Source: Lepidodermella squamata
Lineage: Eukaryota > Gastrotricha
Reading direction: 5' to 3'
Assembly: GCA_047495785.1 (NCBI GenBank)
Contig: JBLDXI010000055.1
Location: 62,001-126,000, forward strand
Length of the DNA stretch: 64,000 nt
The notes below the pieces were generated by a model that was not told where the DNA came from, did no database searches, and worked only from the letters and a program-made list of their open reading frames with translations. Below, piece after piece: positions 1-11,382 of this stretch (position 1 is its first letter; each line of letters opens with the position of its first letter). The position numbers and the translations under genes are program-made.

Positions 1-1
1 C

Positions 2-2315
2 GCACAACAAGCCGTCGTAGTGGCGTCAGAGGCGCCATCATCCAGCTCGGATTCGGGTTTCCTGAAAGCGGAAAAGCAGAAGTTCTTTCTTGACCATTTG
101 AAGAAAGATAGCATTCATTTCGCGCGTAAATATGCCGTTCGAACCACTTTTATGGCTTTATTTCGTTTTTATTTATTTTCAAGGTGTGGGTGTTACGTTT
201 TTTAAACGTGGTTTGTTTGAAGAGGCGTCTGAAGCTTTCTCGAAAGCGATTGAAAAATATCCGGCTGAGCCGTTATATTTTGGAAATCGGGCTCTTTGTT
301 TTTTGGAGTTGGGAGAATATGAAAGGTTCTTAATTATGCTTATTTTTTTCAAGTTTTTTTCATGAGCTTTTTTTAATATTAGAGCGGCATCTGATTGTGA
401 AACTGCCCTGCAGCTTGGCCCGAAAAGTGTGAAATTTTACTACCGGCAAGCATTGGCGTTATATGGATTGGGGGTAAATTTCGTGTTTTTTTCTCCTTGT
501 TCTAGCTCATTTCTGTCGCCTATAGTCGGTAGCGCAGTCGATTCAGTCTTTGTTGCTCGCTTATTCCTTGGCAGTGAATTCAGTTGTGAACAGAACTGAT
601 GAAATTGACTCGTTATTGGAAGAAATCGACGAAATTAAAGAGCGCATTGACTTTTTCTCGCAGTCGCTTTCGTTGGGCGATCGCGAGCTTGTTGAGCAGC
701 AAATGGCTAATATCGAGAAGGAATGTGACTTCTCAGCTTGCAACCGAAACAGCACGTCCACGGACAGCAGCCACGAATCGATGTTTTCATTCCGGAAATC
801 TGAGTGCCTTGAAAATGATCCCTATGCCGAGTAAGTAAAAATTTGAAAAAAAAAAATTCTGATTTATTTCATCTAATTTTTAGTCCCTCAAATCCATTAC
901 AAGCATACATGCTTTGGATTGGAAATTTTTCAGGCCCCCATGCAACCGAAAAAGAGTTGAAGCGACTTTTGAAAAGGTTTTGTCACTTTTTTGATAATAT
1001 TATTTTTGTTGAAATGAATTGTTGCCTTCAGCTTTGGTGGAAAGACTCTGTCTTGTACGGTTTTTCCTCAAACTAGTTGCGCCCTAGTAACACTGCAAAG
1101 CGCTCATGCTACGGGTCAAGTTATGCAAAAGTTACAAGTTTGTCATTTGAAATTTTTTCGATTTCTCCATGTCTTAATTTCGGATTTTAGGGCTATGATT
1201 TTCATGGAACATCCCTGCTGGTCCGTTACAAAATGCGTGCTGGCGAAAAAGCACCAATCCCGACAAAGGAAAGACGACGAGAAAATAGTTATAGCGCACC
1301 TTGGCGAAGGTTGGCTAACATTAAGTTGGATGAAATATTCCGTGAATTTTTAATTCAGGACTGTCCCGTCTGAAGGAGATTCGAACGTGATTACCGGGGA
1401 CGCATCGGATGATGAACCCGACCAAGCTGTTAGCAGCGACGCGCTGTTTGAAAATGGATCGAAACCGAAAGCGAAACCGTTGTTCGGCCAGCCGGGCGAG
1501 TCGCGAACTGTTTGGGTTGGGAAATTGTCCGAGGAATGTTCGGAGGGCGACCTGCGTAAGTTGCTGTCTGCCGCGGGTCCCGTTTGCCGGGTCAACTTGT
1601 TGAGCGCTACCCGTTGCGCGTTTGTCGAATTCGGCGACCCCGACTCGGCTGAAGCAGCTGTTCGAGCTTTTAGCGGGCGACGTTTTTTCGGCAAGATTAT
1701 CCGTCTCAACCTGGCGTGTGACCTGGTTTCGACCTCAGCGAAACACCGCAACTCGGTTGATCGGCAGATGAGTGATACCAGCGGCGGGGATGGGACTGAG
1801 TCGCCGACAAGTGATACCGAGCAGTTGGATAAAAGTTTGTTGATGGATCACCAAATGCCTCAATCGCCACCGGACAGCCAGCTTAATAGCTCGACCTCCT
1901 CGTCCGAGGGCAAAGACTCCGAGGAAGAGGGTAAGGATTACAAGGCGCTGTGGCTCGGCAGCTTGGACGACCCTACGCTAAGTGAAGCTGATATTCTGAG
2001 AATTTTCCAAAAGTAACACCTAAAATTCGCGGAATCGTTTTATATCAGTTAATTTTTAGGTACCGCCCGATTTCTGCTAATGTTATTACGAAAACGAGCT
2101 GTGGCTTTGTGAACTTCCGTACGGAATCGGACGCAGCGGAAGCGAGACGTGAATTGAATGGCCTGGTTATTGCCGGTAACAGCAAACGCCCGATGCGAAT
2201 CGAATTCAAAGTCATCGGCGGTTTCAGCACGACGACGGGCAAACCGGTGCCAATTGTGGCCGAAGTCAAACCTGTGAAACCTGCGAAGCAAGTCAAAGGT
2301 GCCACGAAAAAGTGA
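2..2315 (+). CDS. TPR plus three-RRM RNA-binding protein (5' truncated)
   Basis: Exon model: <2-125, 184-325, 383-473, 526-830, 884-976, 1032-1137, 1191-1309, 1359-2012, 2060-2315, stop TGA. About 629 residues are in the window; the start codon lies upstream. The N-terminal part has two tetratricopeptide-like helix pairs (KRGLFEEASEAFSKAIEKYP, then AASDCETALQLGPKSVKFYY), then an acidic coiled stretch (about 550-700). Three RNA-recognition motifs follow, with RNP2-like strands YMLWIGNF, VWVGKL and ALWLGSL and RNP1-like strands such as RCAFVEF and CGFVNF. Acidic Ser-rich linkers lie between RRM2 and RRM3, and the C-terminus is Lys-rich. TPRs normally bind proteins and RRMs bind single-stranded RNA, so a role as an RNP adaptor is inferred. 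I do not recognise a specific ortholog. Introns are 47-58 bp; splice sites and phase fit throughout. Confidence 0.8.
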
Positions 2316-4064
2316 GCGATGAAACAAAACACGCGGCTGCGATTTCAAGCCGCATGACTGAAAAAGTGATACAAACTTTGAGAGAGAATCTTTTGTTTTC
2401 GCCTATATCGATTATTGGAGAGCATGGATTGAAGCGAAGCATGTGATTATTATTAACCGCCAAAAATTATAAATTTAGGCGTCTTCCATTGCTCATTATC
2501 ATTAATATCATAATTATGTAACGAAATCGACTGCAAAATGCGTAAATCCTACTATCGTATTATTATTATTATTATCTTTATTATAGTTTTGCAGATGGAT
2601 CAACGAGGATACATGATTATGTGAAGAGACATTATTTGATGACGAAGAACGTTGATACAAAGCATGCCTTGTTTTTCTTTTTTTCTTTTCTTTCTGAAAC
2701 GCTCATACGGTTCGAATTACTTTTGTGCGATATCCCCAACATTGCTGACTTGGTGCTCGAACGTCTTATTTTGAAATTATAAACCTTTAGCCTTTGTTTA
2801 GTTCCGTGGTTTGGGAGAAGTGTTACTTGTGATGATTTTTTCGGATGTGTTTTATGTGGATACGATTGATATTTTGGTGAATTTCGATGTGATGACGTTA
2901 AACGTGAGCCGACGATGAAAGGTGAGTGAAACAAATAACTCCGGCATAAAAATCATGTGAACTGAAATGACAAAATGACTGGTCACCTACTACGATGTGC
3001 ATGAGATGCTTGCAAATCTTCGAAATAAATTGCATGCTTAGGATTTTTGGTTCGCAATTCACGCATAAGTCATGCATCAATCGGTATCGCATATATGAGG
3101 CACAACAGGCATATGTTCCTTGAAAGTTCAGGAAATGCGGAAGAAACTGGTGGAGGAAAGGCTCCAATCTACCAGGCAGTGAAAACTGGGAACCCTAGTG
3201 ATTCGGAACTTGGAATTTGGGCATAAAACAATGGTTGAAAAAGCTATCATGCTTCAACAATCGTATGACGCTCGAAAGAGCTCAACCATATAATTTAAAA
3301 TCAGGATCTTCAAAGGTACAATGAGAGGGATCTGTGATAGGGTCCGAGTGATGGCGATTTACAACCGCGGACTACGCGAAACTCTGCGCAGAATCAGCGG
3401 CTTCTACTGTGGCCAATTCATTGAACTTCGCGCGTTAAAAGATGTTAATGTTGACGATACGTTGATTTCTTTTGCGAAGAAGCTAAATACGGACGCCGCG
3501 AAAGCCAACCCGCCCTCAATATCGCCGCTTCGTGCGGCTAGCGGCTAGACGTGAAATTGACGAAATCCGATCTTCGCTAATCAAGCTGTTGTCGCTGACC
3601 TCAAAACGAGCTCACGAGGCTATAAACATCACGCAAAAACCATCACGGATCACACGGAACATGCGTTTCTAAGTTTTCATCGATCTAATATCTAATGCAT
3701 ATCTTTTAAACCGAAATTAACAGGCAGTTGCTTGCCATTTCTGCACAGCTTGGAGAATGACACCCAAGGCCCAAGGACAGAAAATGTATTTCACATATTT
3801 TTTCCGGAGTAGCGTCGCTTCAACGCCCACCTGTAGAGTATAGTGTCCCATAAGCTATGCTATTTTCTCAAACATGCAATTTTCTTATTAGCACGTTTTA
3901 CGTGAGGGCTTTGAATGAATCCACCAGATTGAATGAAAACTGAAAAATCAATCAAAGCAAAAATCCGTAGAAAACAACTTGATAGAAAAATCGGAACTTT
4001 TGCATTGATGTTAAACTAAAATCGCTCGTTCTTTGGTGAAGGTTTCCATGAAAAAATTGACATT
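2316..4064. other. Intergenic region with a short coding-like relic
   Basis: AT-rich sequence with an ATT microsatellite at about 2558-2575. The only coding-like signal is an ATG ORF of 75 codons at 3321-3548. A shifted frame stays open after it, from about 3499 to 3672 (reading LAARREIDEIRSSLIKLL and onward). The two frames together look like one coding stretch broken by a frameshift or an unrecognised splice. I do not recognise the family. No other supported gene was seen here. Confidence 0.35.
3562..3615 (+). repeat. 54-bp duplicated segment, copy 1
   Basis: This segment matches 7540-7593 in the same orientation at 51 of 54 positions, with no gaps. It lies inside the coding-like relic that follows the 3321 ORF. 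Copy 2 lies about 80 bp upstream of the start codon of the minus-strand receptor gene. Confidence 0.75.
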
Positions 4065-4136
4065 TAGCAGAGCGTAGTTTCGATCTACAGACCTCTGGGT
4101 TATGGGCCCAGCGCGCTTCCACTGCGCCACTCTGCT
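4065..4136 (-). tRNA. Initiator tRNA-Met (CAT)
   Basis: The minus strand reads as a complete 72-nt cloverleaf starting AGCAGAG and ending CTCTGCT plus discriminator A. The anticodon loop is CCCATAA inside a GGG/CCC stem. The A1:U72 pair and the run of G:C pairs in the anticodon stem are marks of eukaryotic initiator tRNA, not elongator tRNA-Met. A T-run on the transcript strand (plus-strand A-run 4051-4056) follows and would end Pol III transcription. Confidence 0.95.
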
Positions 4137-4312
4137 TGTCTAAATTTCGAACTCTGATGGGCTCTGATGTAGCACGAAAGCAAGAATCTAATTATTATTC
4201 ACTCTTGGCCCAATTTTTACTCAGGATTTTATTGAGAATTTGATTAAGAATTCCTAACTGAAGCTTCAGCAGTGCTAGGAACTTGAAGTGTATCCAAGGA
4301 TTCCAACATGGC

Positions 4313-4384
4313 GGCTCAGTAGCTTAGTGGTAGAGCGTCTGTCTCGTAAACAGAAGATCGCGGGTTCAATTCCCGCCTGGGCCT
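4313..4384 (+). tRNA. tRNA-Thr (CGT)
   Basis: Complete 72-nt cloverleaf. Acceptor GGCTCAG pairs with CTGGGCC, the D arm is GCTT/AGAGC-like, the anticodon stem is TCTGT/ACAGA around loop CTCGTAA (anticodon CGT), the T arm is GCGGG/CCCGC, and the discriminator is T. No intron. A TTTT tract follows at about 4391. It decodes ACG threonine codons. Confidence 0.95.
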
Positions 4385-4460
4385 ATCCTCTATTTTATAC
4401 TCGCTCCTAGAATTCAAGAGTGAAACTAGCAAACTTGATTAAGTTTATTGAAGCCTCTCA

Positions 4461-4761
4461 TGGCTGGAAGCAGTGGCGCGCTTCTGTAACTCAGCGACTT
4501 GAGAGCCGGGCTTGCCGAATGGCTGGCCGGTGGGAGCCCTGTCTCTGGATGTCACATGTCGATCGAGCGCCCCGTGTAAGTACGCCATCAACATGGTCGG
4601 TGCGGCGGAGGCCGTACTGCCCAGGTTGCGTAATGACACGTCAAAGGTCAGGTCCTAACGGAAGCAGCCTAACGATGTGCGTGGTGAGCGGTACCGGGAC
4701 AGTGCTTGTGAATGTGCGCCTTAGTCAGCCCATCGGTTCAGCTGGACGCAAACCTTTTTTC
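4461..4761 (+). mobile_element. tRNA-derived SINE-like repeat, copy A
   Basis: This roughly 300-bp block matches 45624-45925 with about 12 differences, half of them in the first 25 bp. Near the 5' end, TAACTCAGCGACTTGAGAGC (4487-4506) resembles a tRNA D-arm/A-box, and GGTGGGAGCCC (4529-4539) resembles a B-box at tRNA-like spacing. Both copies end in a T-rich tract. A tRNA-headed body of this length fits a SINE. No flanking target duplication was recognised. The 120-codon ORF across it is a by-product of the repeat, since both copies carry it. It begins 77 bp downstream of tRNA-Thr. Confidence 0.65.
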
Positions 4762-5013
4762 AGCATATTTTTTAATTTTTAATTCAACCATTTCAACGGT
4801 ATTTTTCAAAATATGACTGACAGCCAGTAAAAAATGCCATGTCCTTACAAAATGTGGGTGACTAGCAACTGACAAGGAAACTAATGAATTCCTAAAGAAT
4901 TCCAGAAGGAGGTTACGCACTGATTGGTGAAATTATAAATTGACATTAACTGAGAAATTATTTTTCGATTTTATGAAGTCATTTAGGCTCTATGAATGAC
5001 AAGTATAGCTTGC

Positions 5014-7463
5014 TTAGCCTGAGACATCGATTATCACGGTTTGCTTCAGCAGAGGAATGACCCAGGTCAGGCCAGTCGTGGCGGAAATCAAGCAAGTAGT
5101 AAACCCAATGACTAATTCTTGGCTGACAAGATTACGAACAACCACTACAATCAAAATAGTCGCTAAGAAGATAGTAGCGGTGTTGATGAACCCTAATGTG
5201 ATGAACGTGAACTCAGGAATAGTTCTAGGACCTCCCATGTGCTTCAATTTGAAGGTTGTCAGCGCTCCAATTGCCAAAAGGACGATATTGATGACAACTA
5301 CAGCCAATATCCAAGCGGAATTCGAAGACGATTGGCAAGTTATGTAAACAGTTTCAATCATAGTGTCTTCGTCAAAGTCGTAATATGGCGTTTGTCTAGC
5401 TTGAAAACATTGGAAGTTGTCGCCAACAAGCCAAGCGGTAACGATCCAGCCAATCACCCCGGCGTAAATAAGTACTGCCTTGGCACACGATCTATCGATG
5501 AAAACCGTCAAAACATCCAACGACGCTGTGTCTCTCTCGGCATGGCTCGACGGACGGGTTGCTGAGTTTCGACGCGGTTGTGAAAACGAAGATACCCTGC
5601 CTGATGGTCGCAAATTTGAACCAAGGTGCGAGTTTTTGTCATTTCGAGAGGAAACGGCAATCTGTGTGACAACATGCGCGCCGCTTTTTATCAGATACAT
5701 TGTTGGTCTCAAACAAATCACTGCATTCATCAACGAGAACCCAATCGACAACAAGATGATGCGAGCTATCCATATATTTCTGGTTCCAGAAGTCAAGTCA
5801 GCAGTGAAAAAAACTCCGCTCGCATTTACCGCCACTCCACCGATGAATCCGAGCAATTTTGTGAAAAGCATGGCTCTGTCGGTATATCTGTTACACAGTT
5901 GAGAGCGTAGTAGTTTAAGAGCCCCGATTATATGAATACAAGACGAAATAGCTGCCAGAACGAAAACAACTATGAACACCTCGTTCGAAACCCCGGCATA
6001 AATCGTCACAAAACGCCTGTCATCTCGCGGCGGCTTACCGTCACTTGTCTGCCAAACCGGCTCGCGGATCTTTTTCATCCAATAATGCTTGTAATGATAG
6101 CCATTCGTGTCTGGATACTGATAAACGTTGTAAATGTATCGCAGTCGATCCATTGGCGTCCAATAGCTGATGTAATTGATGTCGCCGTGAACTTCGCCAA
6201 GTTCGTTGTACCGCATTCGACCCATTCGAAGTCCGAAATAATCGACGGCTATTGCAGATTTGTTCACGACATCTGCGACAATGTCAGGCCTGTCACGCAT
6301 GTTTCTCAGAGACATGTTCTGAGCTTTCAAAGCCAAATCTGCGTTATGTAAAATTATCAAGCCCTGCATCATCGCGTCATGGCATAGGAAACGCCGCTCG
6401 TAGTCGTAGACCTTTTCTTTGGTGTTGTTAGTGTACCTATCGTAGATCTCTTCGAATTCAATCAGGTTATGCCCAAGTATCGTTTTCGTGTTCGGCTCGT
6501 TATTCGTCATGATTGGGGCAATCCAATACGAATATTTCATTTGTTCAACAATCGCACTTCGGAAGCAGCCGGGGAAAACTTCGTTGGCAAGGCCTAACGG
6601 ATCGCCGAAGCTGATGCCGAGTAAGATGAAGATGTACCTAGGTCCAGTTATTCCGAATTTATAAGTTTGACAGAGAAATTTCCAAATCCAGGTTACGCTT
6701 GAAGCTGAGAGCAGGATTATTCGAATGTCGCTCTTTTTCATAGACTTCATAGCCTCGTCATCGACATCGAGGACAATTTCAAAATATCTCAGCGACATGG
6801 CGACCTGTTCCAACGCGAGTTTCTCAAGCGCAGCCGCCAAGGTGTAGTCGAAAACGCTACCAGCATTACTCAGCATACCGAACCGATTCCAACCACCCGA
6901 TTCCACTATGAAGTGAGCGATTGTGTAAGACAGAACTCGACCGGTTGATCGCATCAAGTAGAGATTTGGATACAGGGTTCGATCCGATAGAAACGGTGCG
7001 GCGCAGGCTATACTCATGCTTACTGAATACAGGTGCTTCAGTGGTGGGGCCATTGCTTTGCAGCTTGACGACATTTGAGGACCAACGATTACTGGTGATT
7101 GATAGCTGTTTCGATCTACGCCTTCAAAGCTCCGTCTGAACGACGCAGCAACTCTAGCAGCGTAAATGCCCGTGTTTTCATCTTCGAACTGTATCTAAAG
7201 ATTCAGAAAAAGCCTTGTATTTAGTCTAACATCTAAGGAAATCTTCAAACAATCACCTCGATGTGATAGTCGGGGAGAAAGTCAGGTAGGCTGTTCGCCA
7301 CATCGACCGCGATTTGGGATCCAGTTCGGCAGGCGAAGCCATTCGCCGGGGCATTTCCAGTGAACGACATCATTTCGAGCATTGTCATTCGATATGGCTT
7401 AACAGCCCATATCGAGGCAGGAAATGCCGCCGTTGCAAGCAGAAGAAGAATAATATCTTTCAT
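5014..7463 (-). CDS. GABA-B-like class C G-protein-coupled receptor (paralog 1)
   Basis: Two exons, 7257-7463 and 5014-7194, encode 795 residues. The ATG at 7461-7463 is chosen because it opens a signal peptide (MKDIILLLLATAAFPASIWA). A periplasmic-binding-protein-like ligand domain follows (about residues 25-440; IVGPQMSSSCK matches the first lobe edge of the ANF-receptor/GABA-B fold). A short linker DGKPPRDD leads to seven transmembrane segments (about 475-785). TM3 reads IGFSLMNAVICLRPTMYLI, and the chain ends VIPLLKQ, as in GABA-B-type receptors. There is no Cys-rich domain, which separates it from mGluR types. The second intracellular loop is long (about 60 residues, Ser/Arg-rich) and there is almost no C-terminal tail. 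A ligand cannot be assigned. An AG at the end of ATTTCAG, 12 nt before the ATG, could be a 5' UTR or trans-splice acceptor. Confidence 0.85.
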
Positions 7464-8944
7464 ACTTGAAATACTCTGAAATTTCAAGAGGGGAAATTAG
7501 GCTAAATACTGAAATAATAATTATTCATTATGCATTGAAGAAATCCGACCTTCGCTAATCAAGCTGTTGTCGCTGAACTCAAACCGAGCTCACATATATA
7601 TAATATACATAATAATGAAATATTGACATGGATGTAAATAGTCGATACAGCATTTTTTTCTTTGGTTTCAAATATAACATAGGTTGGGCGAATATTCGAA
7701 ATGACAAGTGAAAAGTGGGAGCATCTTAGAGGTCTGAAATTCGAAAATTTAAACTCAGAAAAACTTAAATGTCAAAAAACTGAGTAAGGACATCTAGGAA
7801 TCCAAGAATCGTCCCTCTCCAAGTGAACACACTTTTTGCTATTTACTGGAAAATACAGAAAATTCGCCGAACCCCACTTTTCACTTGTTACCGGTCAAAT
7901 GTTATCGTTTCTGACCGAATTCTCGTCCAAAGACTCTCAGAACAAAAAATTGAGACAGCTATTTGTACGAATAGGTGGATATTTAGTAGATGGTTCAATT
8001 ATAAGCTTTGGCTTAAGCCTTGACATGTGTTGAAGTGCTCGAACAGGATATCCGAAGCGCCTCCGATTCCTAAGGAAATGATCGACATTTACGTTTAAAT
8101 GTAAGTATGTTTTGAAGTGTGGAAAATAAAAGTCAAGCCTCAATTTAATGCCAAAATATGAAAGCCACCACCTCTTGAAGTTAAACCTAACTGTCGAAGG
8201 CTCGCGTGTCTGCAAAAAATTAACAAGTTTTCCTGTTATAGATGCTGCTAAGAAAAACCTGCACTCTCAGCTTCTTGTCGATAAACAAAATTAATTTCCG
8301 AAGTAACATTAAATAGCCTGCTGCAGAGAGGGAACTTATCTGACGACCAATGAATGTGAAACAGGTAATTATCTCCGTAGTACAAATCTCGATCATGAAT
8401 GTGTCTTCTAAACATTGCTAGTTCGTGATGCTCGAGCTGATCATGTGCCTATCGTATAGGTCGTAAACATATCATCAACAAGTTTGAACGACATGTCTGG
8501 GGTCTATAGCCTCGTCGGGTTCTGCACGATCTTCCCCAATAATTTTACCACCTAGTTTAATTCATAATCCTTGCACTTGCTGATCGCAAGGCGAATTACG
8601 AAGTCGACGCGAAAAGATCAGCATGAAAAATAACCGGCTTGTATGTACAGCAGATCGAAAGATGAGCAAAAAGACAGCTCGCACAATGTTTTTTTATTTC
8701 AGGACGGGTTTGTTCACCAGGTGAGTTTTGAAAGCGAGATAACCACTAATTTAACATGTTGCTGAATTATGTTTTTTACAACAAAATTCATTTTTGTATA
8801 GTTCGGTCATTGCAGCATTTTTATAGTCATGCATTATACTTCAAGGTGATAACACAGCACTTCACCTCAGTTTTTTAGCTCATTTTCACAACATATTAGT
8901 TAGCACTCAGTAGTGAAATCATGGTGATCAGTCTTACAAAAAAA
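7464..8944. other. Intergenic region
   Basis: It holds the promoter side of the minus-strand receptor gene, copy 2 of the 54-bp duplication and AT-rich sequence. Short open frames here have no coding character. I see no further gene. Confidence 0.5.
7540..7593 (+). repeat. 54-bp duplicated segment, copy 2
   Basis: Same-orientation match to 3562-3615 with three substitutions and no gaps. It is followed at once by an AT-rich ATATATA tract, where similarity stops. Confidence 0.75.
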
Positions 8945-9781
8945 TCACGAGATGTAACAGCACGACGGCCTGTGGTGATGATGATGGTGGTGATGGCTGC
9001 TGCGGTGTTTTTCGGCAGCAGCTTTGATTGCTCGAGGAATCACCAGCTTATTAGCGACCGTGTCGTGAAACATGGTGTACGGCGTTAGATTTCGATTTGA
9101 TAAAATATTTCTCGCCAACGCGATGAAAGCCTGCATTACGTATGTATTTTCCTTAGCACTCGTCTCGTAGAATAGCGACCGGTTCATTTGAGCCAGATTG
9201 CGGCCATCGGCTTGTTTCACTTGGCGATAATCTTCCATATCCGCCTTATTGCCAATGATGACCTTTTCAACATTTTCAGAGGCAAACTAAAACAGAAAAA
9301 AACACGTTTGAGTTCAAATTAATGAAAAATGCTTCGAAGCTAACCTCGTCAACTATCTGCAACCAGCCTTCCAAGTTGTCAAAAGTTTCTTTGTCGGCAA
9401 TGTTATAGACCAAAACAATGCCGACAGCGTGACTGTAGTAGGCTGGCGTAACCGTGTTCAATTTGGCGATTCCAGCAGTATCCCAAATCTGGAAAATATT
9501 AGCACATTTAGCATGAGTAAATTATCATAAGTATTTATTTACCTGCAGACGAATGCGCACTCCGTCTATGTCAATAGTTCGAATTTTAAAATCAATGCCA
9601 ATCGTTTCGACGTGCCGTGAATTGAAAGGCGTTGAGCTGTCGGAAACAAGGCGATTTGCTAGAGCTGTTTTCCCGACAAATGTATCTCCTAAAAAGTCAG
9701 GATTAACTCGCAAGAACGTCGAAATTTCTCAGAAAACTCACCGATGACCAACAATTTAAACAAATGATCGTACGATGGCAT
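8945..9781 (-). CDS. Divergent Rab-family small GTPase with polyhistidine tail
   Basis: Exons 9742-9781, 9543-9688, 9345-9488 and 8945-9286 give 223 residues. It reads like a Rab8/Rab10 relative: [15 protein letters not shown]-loop GDTFVGKTA, switch [11 protein letters not shown], base-recognition motifs GNKAD and ETSAK, and a C-terminal CC for geranylgeranylation (RPSCCYIS). Oddities: the switch II motif, normally WDTAGQE, is WDTAGIAK, so the catalytic Gln is missing. The C-terminus has eight consecutive histidines before the CC. Rabs control vesicle traffic on membranes. Loss of the Gln predicts slow intrinsic hydrolysis (inference). The nearest relative in the window is the Rab8-like gene at 20555. 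Confidence 0.88.
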
Positions 9782-11382
9782 GGCTCTTTAGACAACGTCC
9801 CTACCTTTCGGGCACTTATTCGCATTTATTTCTCTGTTTTAACCGGCTAGAAATGAAAGAAAAGAAATGTCAATGGCGAGTTCACAAGAGAGAAGAAAAA
9901 TGCTGGGAATAATAACAATAAACAACAAAAAACTGGCCGTTTAGTAATCGCGTATGGTGCTTCTCTGTGAGAGAGATCGTACGAACGGAATAGAGGCTTT
10001 TGTTGGGAAAGAGCGTTGAGAAGCAGCACACAAAAAACCAACACGTGCGCGGTCAGCTCGCATGCGAGAAATAATAATAATAAATCATAATAATTGAAAA
10101 CGCAGCAACAACGCGATGAAGAACAACGAGATGAAGAAGCGAGAAAATGAGGCGGTATGAAGTGTGCCTATGTTTCTTCATTGTGTGTGCTCGCAAGGCC
10201 GCTGGCCATGCTGCTCTTCGAGAAAAAAACACATAAAACAAAACACGGCTGGTTGTGAAGAGTCATTCGCCCAGTTTTCGGGCTCGATCGCATTACCGGC
10301 GATGCACCTAACATTCTAGTAGGCTTATTCTAGGCGAGGCATGTGCACGTGTCGCTCGTGCCTAACTATTACAGTACTATTAATACATAGACGCTGCCGA
10401 CAGCTTGCGCCCATGCGGACATACTTGTTTTATTGCATACTAGTTACGTAGCTCATGGCTAGAGAGACAATGAATGAAAATATCCAGACGCTCATTCATA
10501 AAATAGCCATGTGACCACTAATCATGAAAAAATTAGAGGTCATGTCGGCTTTTTTTATGCAGCAAGTAAACAAAAACAAGATCAGATTAAGGAGGACTTT
10601 TCGTCCTTGTGCTAAATGCAAACCGAGAGAAATAAATGACAGTAAAATCGCAGTAAACTGCTTTTAGCATAGATTAACGGCTCGGTATTCTTAGTACCAA
10701 GGTGGAGGGCGGAGTGGAGTGTAAGTTCGACCATGCGAAAAAAACCATTATGCCGGAAATACCAACCGGGGCTTTCAGGCAAGTTTGGAGGGCTGAAAAG
10801 TGGGCTTCTATCAATGGGTGGGCTTGTGAGAATATCAAATCTACGCTTATGTTTTTAATTGTTTTTCGACGAAATAGCGTTATTATCATTATGAATGATA
10901 AATGATAGAACTTGCAATATGACTAATAGAATTTGTTGAACGTGACGGAGGTGTCTGCTTTATCAGGTGACACGAGTGAACCTCTTGGTATTGTTTGCCC
11001 ACAGGAATGTGACTAGAGCACTTATAATTATATTTATATACAGCCACTGTTTACTCAATCGATTTTCTTTTTTGAACATCTGCGTGCGTGCCTATGCGCG
11101 ATAAAAACTCGATGAAGTTTTGGTGGATAAAAAAATCATGAAAATGGGGGAAGTACGGGAACCTAAAGAGCGACCTGAAACGAAGTCAAAAATTTTCAGC
11201 GGTCAGGGTGATATTCGATGTTCACTTAGCTGTAATTACACGGCAGAAGATATATAGTCAATAGAATCCTCCTACGTACCCAAAATTAGCCATATGACTT
11301 GACCATGCAGAATCCGATGGCACACTCGGAATTCATTCCCCGGTTTATTTGAGGCTATAATATTTGAGAATTTTACAACGCA
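9782..11382. other. Intergenic region between Rab-like and receptor genes
   Basis: The Rab-like gene leaves to the left and receptor paralog 2 to the right, so both promoters should lie here. Short ORFs such as the one at 10702 lack similarity and codon bias. No gene, RNA or repeat was recognised. Confidence 0.5.

Noticed and set aside
2558-2580. Possible CRISPR-like or satellite array at the ATT repeats
   Set aside because: It is a simple ATT microsatellite without spacers. CRISPR arrays are not expected in a metazoan nuclear genome.
4420-4782. 120-codon ORF, with a similar 126-codon ORF at 45580-45960
   Set aside because: The protein likeness only reflects near-identical repeat DNA. The block has tRNA-like promoter boxes and no protein-family signature.
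10674-10905. Overlapping ORFs on both strands
   Set aside because: Short, on opposite strands of the same segment, without family signals.
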